64,000 nucleotides of DNA, taken from NCBI GenBank assembly GCA_002270465.1, contig NQOF01000003.1, forward strand, positions 124,001 through 188,000, written 5' to 3'. Made by a program: the position numbers and the translations under genes. Origin of the DNA: Blautia hominis (GTDB taxonomy: Bacteria > Bacillota > Clostridia > Lachnospirales > Lachnospiraceae). Shown here piece after piece: positions 44,378 through 52,538 of this stretch. Every line of letters starts with the position of its first letter. Within the stretch, counting starts at the first letter, position 1. The notes under the pieces are model-generated. The model was not told where the DNA came from, did no database searches, and was given only the letters and a program-made list of their open reading frames with translations.

Positions 44378-44937
44378 TACTGCTCAGACTGTTCTATGAG
44401 TTTGCCAAGACAGGACTTTTTGCTGTGGGAGGAGGGCTTGCCATACTGCCCTTTTTGTATGCCATGTCAGAGAAGACGGGATGGTTTACCTATCAGGATG
44501 TGGCAGATATGATCGCTGTCTCTGAATCCACTCCCGGAGCCATGGGGGTAAATATGTCCACGTATGTGGGATTTACCACTGCGGGAGTGCCGGGGGCTGT
44601 TTTAGGGTCTTTGGGATTGATATTCCCGTCAATTGTGATTATCATAGTAATAAGTAAAGTGCTCCAGAAATTCAAGGATTCCAGGATCGTGCAGGATGCT
44701 TTCTATGGCCTGCGTCCCGCATCCACGGGACTCATTGCGTCGGCAGGGCTTGGGGTTGCAGGGACTGCGCTTTTGAATGTGGAGGTTTATGCTGCAGGGG
44801 GGGACCTGGGGCAGATCTTGAGAGTTCCGCCCATTCTTCTGGCTGCCGCAGTGTTTCTGGCAATGAGAAGGTGGAAGCTTCACCCTGCTGCTTACATTGG
44901 GATAGCGGCTGCTGCCGGGATATTGTTTCAATTATGA
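44374..44937 (+). CDS. Chromate transporter, half-size subunit (C-terminal type)
   Basis: A 187-residue membrane protein, ATG 44374 overlapping the first half by four bases. It has FAKTGLFAVGGGLAILPFLY, then SESTPGAMGVNMSTYVGF, the same signature as its partner but diverged. Six or so hydrophobic segments. Together they would form one antiparallel transporter. Confidence 0.92.
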   Translation: MILLRLFYEFAKTGLFAVGGGLAILPFLYAMSEKTGWFTYQDVADMIAVSESTPGAMGVNMSTYVGFTTAGVPGAVLGSLGLIFPSIVIIIVISKVLQKFKDSRIVQDAFYGLRPASTGLIASAGLGVAGTALLNVEVYAAGGDLGQILRVPPILLAAAVFLAMRRWKLHPAAYIGIAAAAGILFQL

Positions 44938-45010
44938 TACGTGGTGTCCGGTCAGCAGAGAAATACGGGCAGGACGCAGCGTTAGATGGTGTATAAAGGG
45001 GAGGATTTGT

Positions 45011-45586
45011 ATGGCTTTTTTTGAAAAACCGCTGACCGGAAAAGAAATTTTTTCTATTCCGAATATCATGGGATACTTCCGGATCCTTTTGATTCCGGTG
45101 TATGTACTTCTGTATTATCACGCGGAGTCGGTGAGGGAGTATTACATAGCTGCTGTGCTGGTGGGGATCTCCGGGATCACGGATATGCTGGACGGCAAAG
45201 TGGCGAGGCATTTTAACATGATCACAGAGCTTGGCAAAGCGTTGGATCCGGTGGCGGACAAGCTGACTTTGGGGGCTATGATCCTCTGCCTGGCTTTCCG
45301 GTATGAAAACATGCGCTGGCTGGTGGGATTGTTTGTCCTGAAAGAGGGATTTATGGGGATTATGGGGCTTCTCCTGTCCCATTACCGGGGCAGGAAGCTG
45401 GATGGGGCTAAATGGTTTGGAAAGGTCTGTACTGCATTTTCTTATGTGGTAATGTTCGTGCTGTTTTTCTTCCTGCGGCTGCCGCTCTCTCTGGTAAATG
45501 GCCTGATCGTATGCTGCGGCGTCCTCATGGCCGTGACCTGGGTGCTGTATGTACCGGTGTTTGTGAAGATGTGGAAAGAAAAATAA
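45011..45586 (+). CDS. CDP-alcohol phosphatidyltransferase family protein
   Basis: A 191-residue membrane enzyme, ATG 45011 behind GGGGAGG. The catalytic motif DG-x2-AR-x8-G-x3-D-x3-D is complete (DGKVAR, then GKALDPVAD). Such enzymes join a CDP-activated lipid to an alcohol; this length and start resemble phosphatidylglycerophosphate synthase, but a cardiolipin-type or other specificity is possible. About five helices. It is likely its own unit. Confidence 0.9.
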   Translation: MAFFEKPLTGKEIFSIPNIMGYFRILLIPVYVLLYYHAESVREYYIAAVLVGISGITDMLDGKVARHFNMITELGKALDPVADKLTLGAMILCLAFRYENMRWLVGLFVLKEGFMGIMGLLLSHYRGRKLDGAKWFGKVCTAFSYVVMFVLFFFLRLPLSLVNGLIVCCGVLMAVTWVLYVPVFVKMWKEK

Positions 45587-45594
45587 CTGGCTTA

Positions 45595-45623
45595 TTGAAA
45601 ATATTTAAATTTTTTGATAAAAT
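45595..45623 (+). promoter_or_regulatory. Sigma-A promoter of the LacI regulator gene
   Basis: TTGAAA, a 17-base AT-rich spacer and TAAAAT, about 120 bases before the start at 45744. A hairpin (CTCCCGCCT/AGGCGGAG) lies in the leader at about 45651-45677. Confidence 0.65.
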
Positions 45624-45743
45624 ATTTATATGTAGTTTTTGATAAGTGTTATCTCCCGCCTCTGTAGGCGGAGAGGTAAGCTGCACCCGTACTCTGTGTA
45701 ATTACCGGGCATGGATTGAAACATATAAAGGGATAGGTCAGTT

Positions 45744-46775
45744 ATGAAAGTAAGTATAAAAGATATCAGTGAACGCACAGGATTCTCGCCTGCTACGGTT
45801 TCCAATGCACTGAACCACAAAAAAGGGGTCAATGCAGATACGGCAGCCGAGATTTTCCGTGTGGCGAAAGAGATGGGGTACATCAGTGAATCGCGTATCG
45901 GAAAAATCAAATTCGTTATCTTCAAAAGAAATGGTTTGATTCTGGATGATACGCCTTTTTTTTCACTTCTGATCGACGGGATCGAAAAAGAGTGCCGGGC
46001 TTCCGGCATGGAGATGGTGCTGTGTCATCTGAATTATGAGGATGAGGACTATGAGGAGCAGGTGAATTGGCTGATCCATGATAATTCCTCCGCGGTGATC
46101 ATGCTGGGCACAGAACTGATGGAGGAGGATGTGGCTCTGTATAAGAATGCATCTTGCCCGTTTCTGATGCTGGATTACTGGAGCTGGGATATGAGCTTTA
46201 ACGGTGTATTGATCAACAATGCGGATTCTGCCCGTATGGCAACAGAATATCTCCTGAGAAAAGGCCACAGGAAAATAGGGTATCTGAGAGGAGAATTCCG
46301 GATCAAAGCTTTTCGTTCCCGGGCAGTGGGATATGCCACTGCTTTGAATAAGTGCGGAATCGTACCGGAAAAGAAATATACGGTTACACTGTCCACCACC
46401 ATCAATGGAGCCTATGAGGACATGAGGACATATCTTGAGACAAAACCGGAGCTCCCCACCGCTTTTTTTGCGGATAATGATATGGTTGCCCTTGGGGCGA
46501 TCAGGGCTCTGCAGGAAAAGGGATATGAGGTGCCCGGAGATATTTCCGTGGTGGGATTTGATGACCTGCCATTCTGTGAGATCGCCAATCCGCCTTTGAC
46601 CACACTCCGTGTTCCGAAACAGGAGATGGGGCGGGTGGCAGTCAGAAGGATCCTGGAAGTGATCAACGGAACTGATAAGATCAAAACAAAGACCCAGGTC
46701 TGCACTATTTTTGTGGAGCGGGACAGTGTAAAGGATTTGAAAGGCAGAAACGGCGGTGACGGCAATGAAGGTTAA
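45744..46775 (+). CDS. LacI-family transcriptional regulator
   Basis: A 343-residue repressor-type protein, ATG 45744. The N-terminal HTH contains TGFSPATVSNALNHKKGVN; the periplasmic-binding-like core spans about 60-335 with GFDDLPFCEIANPPLTTLRVPK at the end. It is about 60% identical by eye to the regulator at 54337, with the same 19-residue recognition segment. Both may therefore bind the same operators. A second LacI gene overlaps its 3' end. It could control the sugar locus starting at 49381. Confidence 0.9.
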   Translation: MKVSIKDISERTGFSPATVSNALNHKKGVNADTAAEIFRVAKEMGYISESRIGKIKFVIFKRNGLILDDTPFFSLLIDGIEKECRASGMEMVLCHLNYEDEDYEEQVNWLIHDNSSAVIMLGTELMEEDVALYKNASCPFLMLDYWSWDMSFNGVLINNADSARMATEYLLRKGHRKIGYLRGEFRIKAFRSRAVGYATALNKCGIVPEKKYTVTLSTTINGAYEDMRTYLETKPELPTAFFADNDMVALGAIRALQEKGYEVPGDISVVGFDDLPFCEIANPPLTTLRVPKQEMGRVAVRRILEVINGTDKIKTKTQVCTIFVERDSVKDLKGRNGGDGNEG

Positions 46776-47760
46776 GTCAAAAGAGGTGGCGGAGGCCCTG
46801 GGTGTGTCCACTGCTACGGTGTCCCTTGCCATCAACGGAAAACCGGGGGTAAATGAGGAGACAAGAAAGCGGATCCTGGAATACATCAGCGGACAGCAGG
46901 GGAAAGATGTGACGAAAGGCACCTTTGTGAAACTGATCATTTTTGAAAACTCTCCCCGGGTGTTGTCTGGGGGGATGGGGTCCTTTTTCAGGATCACTTA
47001 TGTGGAAAGCGTGGAGCGTCTCCAGAAGGATAGATTGGAAGTCCGGCTTGTCTATGCGTACGGCAACGAGGAGCTGAAAGAGGCTCTGTTGAAAAGCAAT
47101 TCGGACGGCACAAGGGGGATACTGCTGCGGGCAGATGAATTCGGGAAAAACGATTACGAGCTGCTTTCTTTGTGCAGGATTCCCATTGTCATGAGTGACT
47201 GCGATCCCAGGGAGTCTGACTGGAATACTGTGAATTTTAATAACCGGCAGGCTGTTTTTAGAGGGATGGATTATCTGAAAGCACATGGATGCAGAAGGAT
47301 CGTCTATTTTCAAAATAAGGAGACTATCTACAATTTCCGGGCAAGGAGAGAAGCCTTTTGGGAATATCTGTGCAGGGACCCGGGGATTGAGGGGAGTTTT
47401 TGGGAGACGGGAAATGAGAGGGAAGAGATCGAAGAGAGGGCAGCAAAATACATGAAGAGCTGTGAGGTACTGCCGGACGCGGTATTTCTTGAGAATTTTC
47501 TGGTATCCGTGGGGACAGCCCAGTCACTGATGAAACTGGGAATATCCGTGCCGGATGAGATTTCCCTATTGGGTATTGACGCCATTCCGGATACGGTACT
47601 TTTACCTTATAAACTGACTCATTTTGAAGTGCCTCATAAAAAGAGAAGCGTGCTGATGGCAGAACTTCTGCTGGAGTTAATGGGCCGGGGGGATGAGGGG
47701 TATGGACGCGTTGTTCTGGTGAATGAAAAAATGGTGGTGGGGAATAGTGTGAAAATGTAA
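46765..47760 (+). CDS. LacI-family transcriptional regulator, second of tandem pair
   Basis: A 331-residue protein. ATG 46765 is preferred to the in-frame GTG at 46756; the gene overlaps the preceding one by 11 bases. The HTH reads KSKEVAEALGVSTATVSLAI, then NGKPGVNEETRKRIL. The core is diverged but keeps SVPDEISLLGIDAIPDTVLLP. The recognition helix differs from the 45744 and 54337 regulators, so it should bind other operators. Its effector is unknown. Confidence 0.87.
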   Translation: MKVKSKEVAEALGVSTATVSLAINGKPGVNEETRKRILEYISGQQGKDVTKGTFVKLIIFENSPRVLSGGMGSFFRITYVESVERLQKDRLEVRLVYAYGNEELKEALLKSNSDGTRGILLRADEFGKNDYELLSLCRIPIVMSDCDPRESDWNTVNFNNRQAVFRGMDYLKAHGCRRIVYFQNKETIYNFRARREAFWEYLCRDPGIEGSFWETGNEREEIEERAAKYMKSCEVLPDAVFLENFLVSVGTAQSLMKLGISVPDEISLLGIDAIPDTVLLPYKLTHFEVPHKKRSVLMAELLLELMGRGDEGYGRVVLVNEKMVVGNSVKM

Positions 47761-47853
47761 AGGAGCATGCGGGGAAAGTGAAGGGCGGCCGGGATACTAT
47801 GCCGTAGATGTATGCCTTTAGGTGTACACTATAATCTGCTTGGCCGTGGTACA

Positions 47854-47901
47854 CTTTCTTACGGTCAGCGCAGTGAATGCGCAGACCTACTGAATAGTTA
47901 C
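47854..47901 (-). mobile_element. MITE-like element, family A, truncated copy (A4)
   Basis: TTCTTACGGTCAGCGCAGTG through CTGAATAGTTAC matches the corresponding end of the copy at 22984, including the GGTC/GACC hairpin. The other end is missing. Confidence 0.7.
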
Positions 47902-47967
47902 CATGAAATAACGAAAGGCCCCCGTAGGAGCCCTCCGGACCATGGGCTTCTCAAGTTAAAATAAGTC

Positions 47968-48732
47968 TTAGGGGCGTTTCTGAAACAGAAGATTATTTAC
48001 CTTTTCAGTGATCCAGATTTCATTATCCATTATCTCCAGCAAATATCCGTCTGTCACTTCTTTGGCAAATCTGCTCATGATATCATCAAATTCCAATGCG
48101 GTTTCAATTTTCTTAGGAAAACGGATGGAGGTTTCAAAGCCATCCGCCAGGGATAAACCGGCCTCTTTGCCGATTTCCTGCCATTCCTGTTTCGTGTAAA
48201 ATTTTATGTGTCCGTCTTTTTTCATCTGCATGTAAGCATCTACAAATCCATCCGTATCATTATCGTTGGGGGCCGGGTCGGACAAAAAGAATCTTCCGCC
48301 GGGTTTCAGCACTCTGCTGATCTCTGCAAAGGTATCCCGGATGGCGGGAAAATGGTGCAGCGCATATCTTGTGATGACTAAATCAAACTGCTCATTCTCA
48401 AAAGGAAGCTCCATTCCGTTGTAGCTGATAAAATGAAGGTTTTTCAAGCCATCAGATGCGGCTCGCTCCCGGTTCTTCTCCAATGCTTTTTCAACAATAT
48501 CCAGGCCGGTGACCTGTGCATCCGGGTATTTTTCCGCAACGGGGAAGGAAAGATACCCGGTTCCGGTTCCTAAATCCAGTATTTTCATTCCGGCTGTTAC
48601 CTGTATGGCGTTTATTATCCGCATAAGATGTGTCGCGTCCTGGGTCTGCCTGTTATAAAGGGCTCCTGATTCAAAACTTTCTTCAAAACATCTCTTTGTT
48701 TTCTCAATACTATCAAATGTCTGTTGGGGCAT
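47968..48732 (-). CDS. Class I SAM-dependent methyltransferase
   Basis: A 254-residue protein, start ATG 48732 (minus) with GGGAGG upstream. The SAM site reads ILDLGTGTGYLSFPVAEKYP (about 51-70), then GLDIVEKAL, with FDLVITRYALHHF and RVLKPGGRFFLSDP after it. This order is typical of UbiE/Methyltransf_11-like enzymes acting on small molecules. Substrate unknown. It faces the LacI pair and is not part of an operon. Confidence 0.88.
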   Translation of the reverse strand: MPQQTFDSIEKTKRCFEESFESGALYNRQTQDATHLMRIINAIQVTAGMKILDLGTGTGYLSFPVAEKYPDAQVTGLDIVEKALEKNRERAASDGLKNLHFISYNGMELPFENEQFDLVITRYALHHFPAIRDTFAEISRVLKPGGRFFLSDPAPNDNDTDGFVDAYMQMKKDGHIKFYTKQEWQEIGKEAGLSLADGFETSIRFPKKIETALEFDDIMSRFAKEVTDGYLLEIMDNEIWITEKVNNLLFQKRP

Positions 48733-48777
48733 TATCCGTCCTCCCTGGTTTTCCTGTTTATTTTTTTATAGTTGCTT

Positions 48778-48824
48778 CTGTGTGGATTTTTGCTTGCAAA
48801 AGGGTGAAGGCGCTGAAACGTTAC
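48778..48824 (+). mobile_element. MITE-like element, family A, degenerate right end (A5)
   Basis: CTGTGTGGATTTTTGCTTGC, followed by a diverged AAGGGTGAAGGCGCTGAA and GTTAC, resembles the right third of the 7148 copy. Confidence 0.5.
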
Positions 48825-48896
48825 GGTCAGTCTATCACAAATCCCGTTCTTTATCTATGGGAAAGTGCCGTATAGGCTGGATACAGGATATGAATT

Positions 48897-49039
48897 GTTA
48901 CTGTACACAGGCCACTATACCGGGAGGCGTTTTCATGCTGAAAGCATGAAAATCCCGAGGCAGCCAGCGCGATATGGGGCAGAATGCTCCATATCTGTGC
49001 ATCGCGAAGCGTGTTACTGGACACGGAGTGTACAGTAAC
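48897..49039 (+). mobile_element. MITE-like element, family B, full copy (B5)
   Basis: A 143-bp element with ends GTTACTGTACAC and GTGTACAGTAAC, a perfect 12-bp inverted repeat. The flanks TATGAATT (48889-48896) and TATAAATC (49040-49047) match at 6 of 8. The body is nearly the same as the 17181 copy, including TTTTCATGC/GCATGAAAA and the ATATGG...CCATAT palindrome. Confidence 0.88.
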
Positions 49040-49310
49040 TATAAATCCTGTACATTTATGTTTATATAAAATAATTTAAGATTTATATAAAATACTTCTT
49101 GAATTTATTTATATAAAAATTTATATAAAACTTTATCTAAACACTCGAAAACAGGTGGAAAGATAGGTGCATAACGTAAATATATGTGCAAAATACATAA
49201 AAATCACATATAATTATTATGAAAATGAGCAAAAAGCAAAAAGACACTTGAAAATTATATAAAAAAATACTAAAATAAATTTAAATCAAGAGCGAAAAAG
49301 TTTAAATAAA

Positions 49311-49318
49311 CGACGTCG
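49311..49318 (+). promoter_or_regulatory. CG-centred palindrome, candidate LacI-type operator
   Basis: CGACGTCG is a perfect palindrome with a central CG, as in most LacI-family operators. It is flanked by TTTAAAT (49301) and ATTTAAA (49321). It lies about 65 bases before the binding-protein start. Binding is not shown. Confidence 0.45.
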
Positions 49319-49342
49319 ATATTTAAATGAAAGCAAAAACGA

Positions 49343-49361
49343 TTTAAACAATCTGTTTAAA
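49343..49361 (+). promoter_or_regulatory. Inverted repeat TTTAAACA-ATC-TGTTTAAA
   Basis: A perfect 8-bp inverted repeat with a 3-base spacer, ending six bases before GGGAGG of the gene at 49381. It could be an operator or a structure that masks the ribosome site. Confidence 0.55.
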
Positions 49362-49380
49362 AATTCAGGGAGGATTCAAA

Positions 49381-50679
49381 ATGAAAATTAAAAAAGTAAT
49401 GGCATTGGCAATGGCATCTGCAATGGTTATGTCTATGGCGCTTTCAGGATGCGGAAGTGACGGCGGTTCCGAGAGTAAAGAGAGCAGCAGTTCAGGAGGA
49501 GATTCCAAGAGCGGAGCTACAGAGGTTACATTCTGGACACTGAATACCAGGCAGAATGCTGTGGACCCTATTGTGGAAGAGTTCAACAAAGCCAATGAAG
49601 ATGTTAAAGTAACCGTTTCCTATTATGATACGGACGGGATCAAAGATGCCTGCAAAGTTGCTGCTTCCTCCAAGACCATGCCGAATATGTGGTTCAACTG
49701 GGGCGGGAGCCTGGGCGGCTTCTACGCAGAGAATGGCCTTACTTATGACCTGACACAGTACGCTGAGGAAAATAAATGGAGCGAGAAATTCACACAGACT
49801 TCCATGGACCTCTGTACCTTAGACGGAAAGCTTTGCGGTTATCCTACAAGCTATAATGTTCTGGGAATTTACTATAGAAAAGATATTTTCGAGCAGTACG
49901 GCATAGAAGTACCGACCACGTTTGAAGATTTTGAAGCAGCCTGCGCAACTTTAAAAGAAAACGGCATTACACCTATTTCCACCGCAGGTCTCAACGGCTG
50001 GCACACCATGCGTTTTGTGGAACTTCTCATTGAACATTACGCAGGTTCAGAACTTCATGACAAGATGAATACATTTGAAGAGAGCTATGACAACGATGCA
50101 GTGGTACAGGCTTTGGCAAAATATCAGGAGTTCTGTGATAAAGGTTACTTCCCGGATGGATTCCTGACCCAGGACCCTAATGATACCTTGATCGGTATGG
50201 CCAATGGCCAGTGCGCTATGGATATCCAGGGCCAGTGGCAGGATGGAAAGATTATTCAGGAAGGCCTTGAAATGGACCAGTACGGCGTGTTTGCATTCCC
50301 AAGCGGAGAGACGAACAGGATGTCCGCATTTGCAGAGATGACACAGTTCAATGCGGATAATACGGACGAAGAATTGGAAGCCTGCATGCGCTTTACAGAT
50401 TACTATTACAATAAAGAAAATACAGAAAAGTATGCGGAATATTATAACCTTCCTCTCCCTGTAGTAGGCGCAGAAATGCCGGAAGGACAGCCAAATGTAC
50501 CTGTACTGTTAGAGACATCCGAGAAAAACGGCATCTTTACCATCACAGACCAGGCATTCCCCACAGAGGTTGCTGACGTGCTGTTCAATGCCCAGGATGC
50601 TATCGCCAATGGTCAGATGACACCGGAAGACGGAGCAAAGAGTATCCAGGAGGCAATCGAGGCTTACAATAACAAATAA
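49381..50679 (+). CDS. Sugar ABC transporter substrate-binding lipoprotein
   Basis: A 432-residue protein, ATG 49381 behind GGGAGG. The signal peptide ends in lipobox LSGC (C24), followed by a Gly/Ser-rich linker (25-46). The body is a family 1 solute-binding domain (EVTFWTLNTRQNAVDPIVEEFN, then GYPTSYNVLGIYYRKDIFEQYG and NGQCAMDIQGQW). It should bind the sugar or glycoside used by the enzymes downstream. The permeases lie at 50778 and 51675. Confidence 0.93.
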   Translation: MKIKKVMALAMASAMVMSMALSGCGSDGGSESKESSSSGGDSKSGATEVTFWTLNTRQNAVDPIVEEFNKANEDVKVTVSYYDTDGIKDACKVAASSKTMPNMWFNWGGSLGGFYAENGLTYDLTQYAEENKWSEKFTQTSMDLCTLDGKLCGYPTSYNVLGIYYRKDIFEQYGIEVPTTFEDFEAACATLKENGITPISTAGLNGWHTMRFVELLIEHYAGSELHDKMNTFEESYDNDAVVQALAKYQEFCDKGYFPDGFLTQDPNDTLIGMANGQCAMDIQGQWQDGKIIQEGLEMDQYGVFAFPSGETNRMSAFAEMTQFNADNTDEELEACMRFTDYYYNKENTEKYAEYYNLPLPVVGAEMPEGQPNVPVLLETSEKNGIFTITDQAFPTEVADVLFNAQDAIANGQMTPEDGAKSIQEAIEAYNNK

Positions 50680-50702
50680 CTATAATAAGAGGATTTTCCT
50701 AC

Positions 50703-50757
50703 GGTCAGCGGAGGAGTTGAGGCGCTCCTCCGCTTTCCAAAAACCACTGTGCTGACC
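50703..50757 (+). promoter_or_regulatory. Nested hairpin after the binding-protein gene
   Basis: GCGGAGGAG pairs with CTCCTCCGC; an outer GGTCAGC/GCTGACC pair can close a larger structure. No T-run. Position and strength fit an mRNA-stabilising or attenuating element that raises binding-protein levels above the permeases. Confidence 0.65.
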
Positions 50758-50777
50758 AAACAGATTGGAGTGAAACC

Positions 50778-51659
50778 ATGAAAAAAAAGAAAAACTATAC
50801 CAGGACAGATAAAGCCGCGTATTTTTTCCTGCTCCCGGCGGCGGTCATCTATTTATCCGTGATTGTGGCACCTGTGTGCTATTCCTTCTTCATCAGCCTG
50901 TTTAAATGGAACGGTATTGGCGAGAAACAGTTTGTGGGCTTATCAAATTACATAAATCTCTTTAAAGGCGACAAAATCTTTCACACGGCAATCATCAACA
51001 ACCTGATCTGGATTGTTTTGACTATATTTGTGACTATGACAATTGCACTGCTTTTTGCGGTGATACTGAGCAAGCAGTTTAAAGGACGTACATTTTTCAG
51101 GGGCTTTTTCTATTTTCCGTGTGTCATCGCACCCATTGCGGTGGCTATCATCTGGAGATGGATCTACAACCCCAATATTGGCTTTATCAATGAATTTTTC
51201 AAAGCACTGGGAATCAACTTCTCCCAGGGATGGATATCTGACCCCAATGTCAGTCTCTACGCAGTGTTCGCGGCAGCTTTGTGGCAGGCCATCGGACAGC
51301 CGATGATCTTGTTTCTGGCGGGCCTGCAGGCCATTTCCCCTGATGTTCTGGAGGCAGCCACCATTGACGGCGCCAACGGGATTGAGCAGTTTTTCCTGAT
51401 CAAAGTACCGCTTCTAAAAGATACCTTTGTCATTGTGATCGCCACACTGATCGTGGCAGCTATGAAGGTTTACGATGTGGTACAAGGTCTTACGGGAGGC
51501 GGGCCAAACAATGCCACCCAGATGCTTTCCACCTACATGTATTCACAGGTATTCCAGTATAACAATGTGGGATACGGAACAGCAGTTGCCTGTATTATGG
51601 TACTTATGATGATGGTAGTTATCATTCCGTATGTATCCTTTACAGCAAAAGAAGATTAG
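50778..51659 (+). CDS. Sugar ABC transporter permease (MalF/UgpA type)
   Basis: A 293-residue protein, ATG 50778 behind TTGGAGTG. Six helices and the EAA loop EAATIDGANGIEQFFLIKVPLLKD. It is the first of two permeases for the importer at 49381; the second follows after 15 bases. Typical sequence GGPNNATQML lies near the C-terminus. Confidence 0.93.
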   Translation: MKKKKNYTRTDKAAYFFLLPAAVIYLSVIVAPVCYSFFISLFKWNGIGEKQFVGLSNYINLFKGDKIFHTAIINNLIWIVLTIFVTMTIALLFAVILSKQFKGRTFFRGFFYFPCVIAPIAVAIIWRWIYNPNIGFINEFFKALGINFSQGWISDPNVSLYAVFAAALWQAIGQPMILFLAGLQAISPDVLEAATIDGANGIEQFFLIKVPLLKDTFVIVIATLIVAAMKVYDVVQGLTGGGPNNATQMLSTYMYSQVFQYNNVGYGTAVACIMVLMMMVVIIPYVSFTAKED

Positions 51660-51674
51660 CGGGGAGGGATTATC

Positions 51675-52514
51675 GTGGAAGGAAAAACAAAGAAGATCAC
51701 AAAAAAAGCAGTATTGTATATTGTCCTGATCATCCTGGCGCTTATCTGGGTGGTACCTATGTTTACGCTGGTGGCAACTGCGATCAAAAGCAAATCTGAT
51801 TTTTACAGCGGTGCAGGCCTGTTCAGTATGCCGGCACAGGTGGCCTGGGACAATTTTGTCAATGCCATTACCAAAGGACGGCTGTTCACTTATATGAAGA
51901 ACGACCTGATCGTATCCGGCCTGAAAGTGCCACTGGGGATCTTTATTGAGGCTCTGGCAGCCTTTGCGCTCACCAGACTGGAGATCAGGCATAAAACGGG
52001 AACTTTTATCTTCTTCCTCATTGGAATGATGCTGCCGATGCAGACAGCACTGGTACCTATTAATGTGATCTACAGCAAACTGGGACTTCTGAACTCTTAT
52101 TTCGGACTGTTCTATGTGTATGTAGGTTTTGGTATCTCCTTCGGTATCCTGATCCTGCGGGGCTTTTTTAACGGCATCCCCAGAGAACTGGATGAAGCGG
52201 CATACATAGACGGATGTAACAAATGGCAGTTATTCTATAAGATCATCTTCCCGGTTGCCAAACCTGCTGTGGCGACTCTGATCATCACAGACTTTTTGTC
52301 CACCTGGAATGAATATCTGCTGGCAAGTGTTATCATCAATGATAATATGAAGAAAACGGTTCCGGTAGGTATCATGACATTCGTAGGCGAGCATGGAACA
52401 GATTACGGATATCTGTGTGCAGGCGTATTGATTTCCGTTATCCCGGTACTGATCGTGTATCTGATATTCCAGAGACACTTTGTGGAAGGTATGGCAGGCG
52501 CGGTAAAAGCCTGA
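51675..52514 (+). CDS. Sugar ABC transporter permease (MalG/UgpE type)
   Basis: A 279-residue protein with GTG start 51675 behind GGGGAGGG. Six helices and EAA loop DEAAYIDGCNKWQLFYKIIFPVAKP. The C-terminal FVEGMAGAVKA is typical. It completes the membrane part of the importer. The glycosidase gene follows after 24 bases. Confidence 0.93.
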   Translation: MEGKTKKITKKAVLYIVLIILALIWVVPMFTLVATAIKSKSDFYSGAGLFSMPAQVAWDNFVNAITKGRLFTYMKNDLIVSGLKVPLGIFIEALAAFALTRLEIRHKTGTFIFFLIGMMLPMQTALVPINVIYSKLGLLNSYFGLFYVYVGFGISFGILILRGFFNGIPRELDEAAYIDGCNKWQLFYKIIFPVAKPAVATLIITDFLSTWNEYLLASVIINDNMKKTVPVGIMTFVGEHGTDYGYLCAGVLISVIPVLIVYLIFQRHFVEGMAGAVKA

Positions 52515-52538
52515 TAAAAATAGACTTGGAGGTAGAGT

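Larger units (their letters stand above)
49048..49380 (+). promoter_or_regulatory. AT-rich upstream region of the sugar importer locus
   Basis: No gene is seen. Several TTTATATAAAA-type repeats lie at about 49066-49130. A TATAAT at 49209-49214 may be a -10 box, without a good -35. TTTAAA-containing motifs recur from 49278 to the ribosome site, around two palindromes listed separately. The region probably carries the main regulated promoter of the operon. Confidence 0.55.

Noticed and set aside
48897-49039. Element considered as a terminator or attenuator of the sugar locus
   Set aside because: Its near copy at 17181 sits in an unrelated context with its own target duplication, and there is no T-run.
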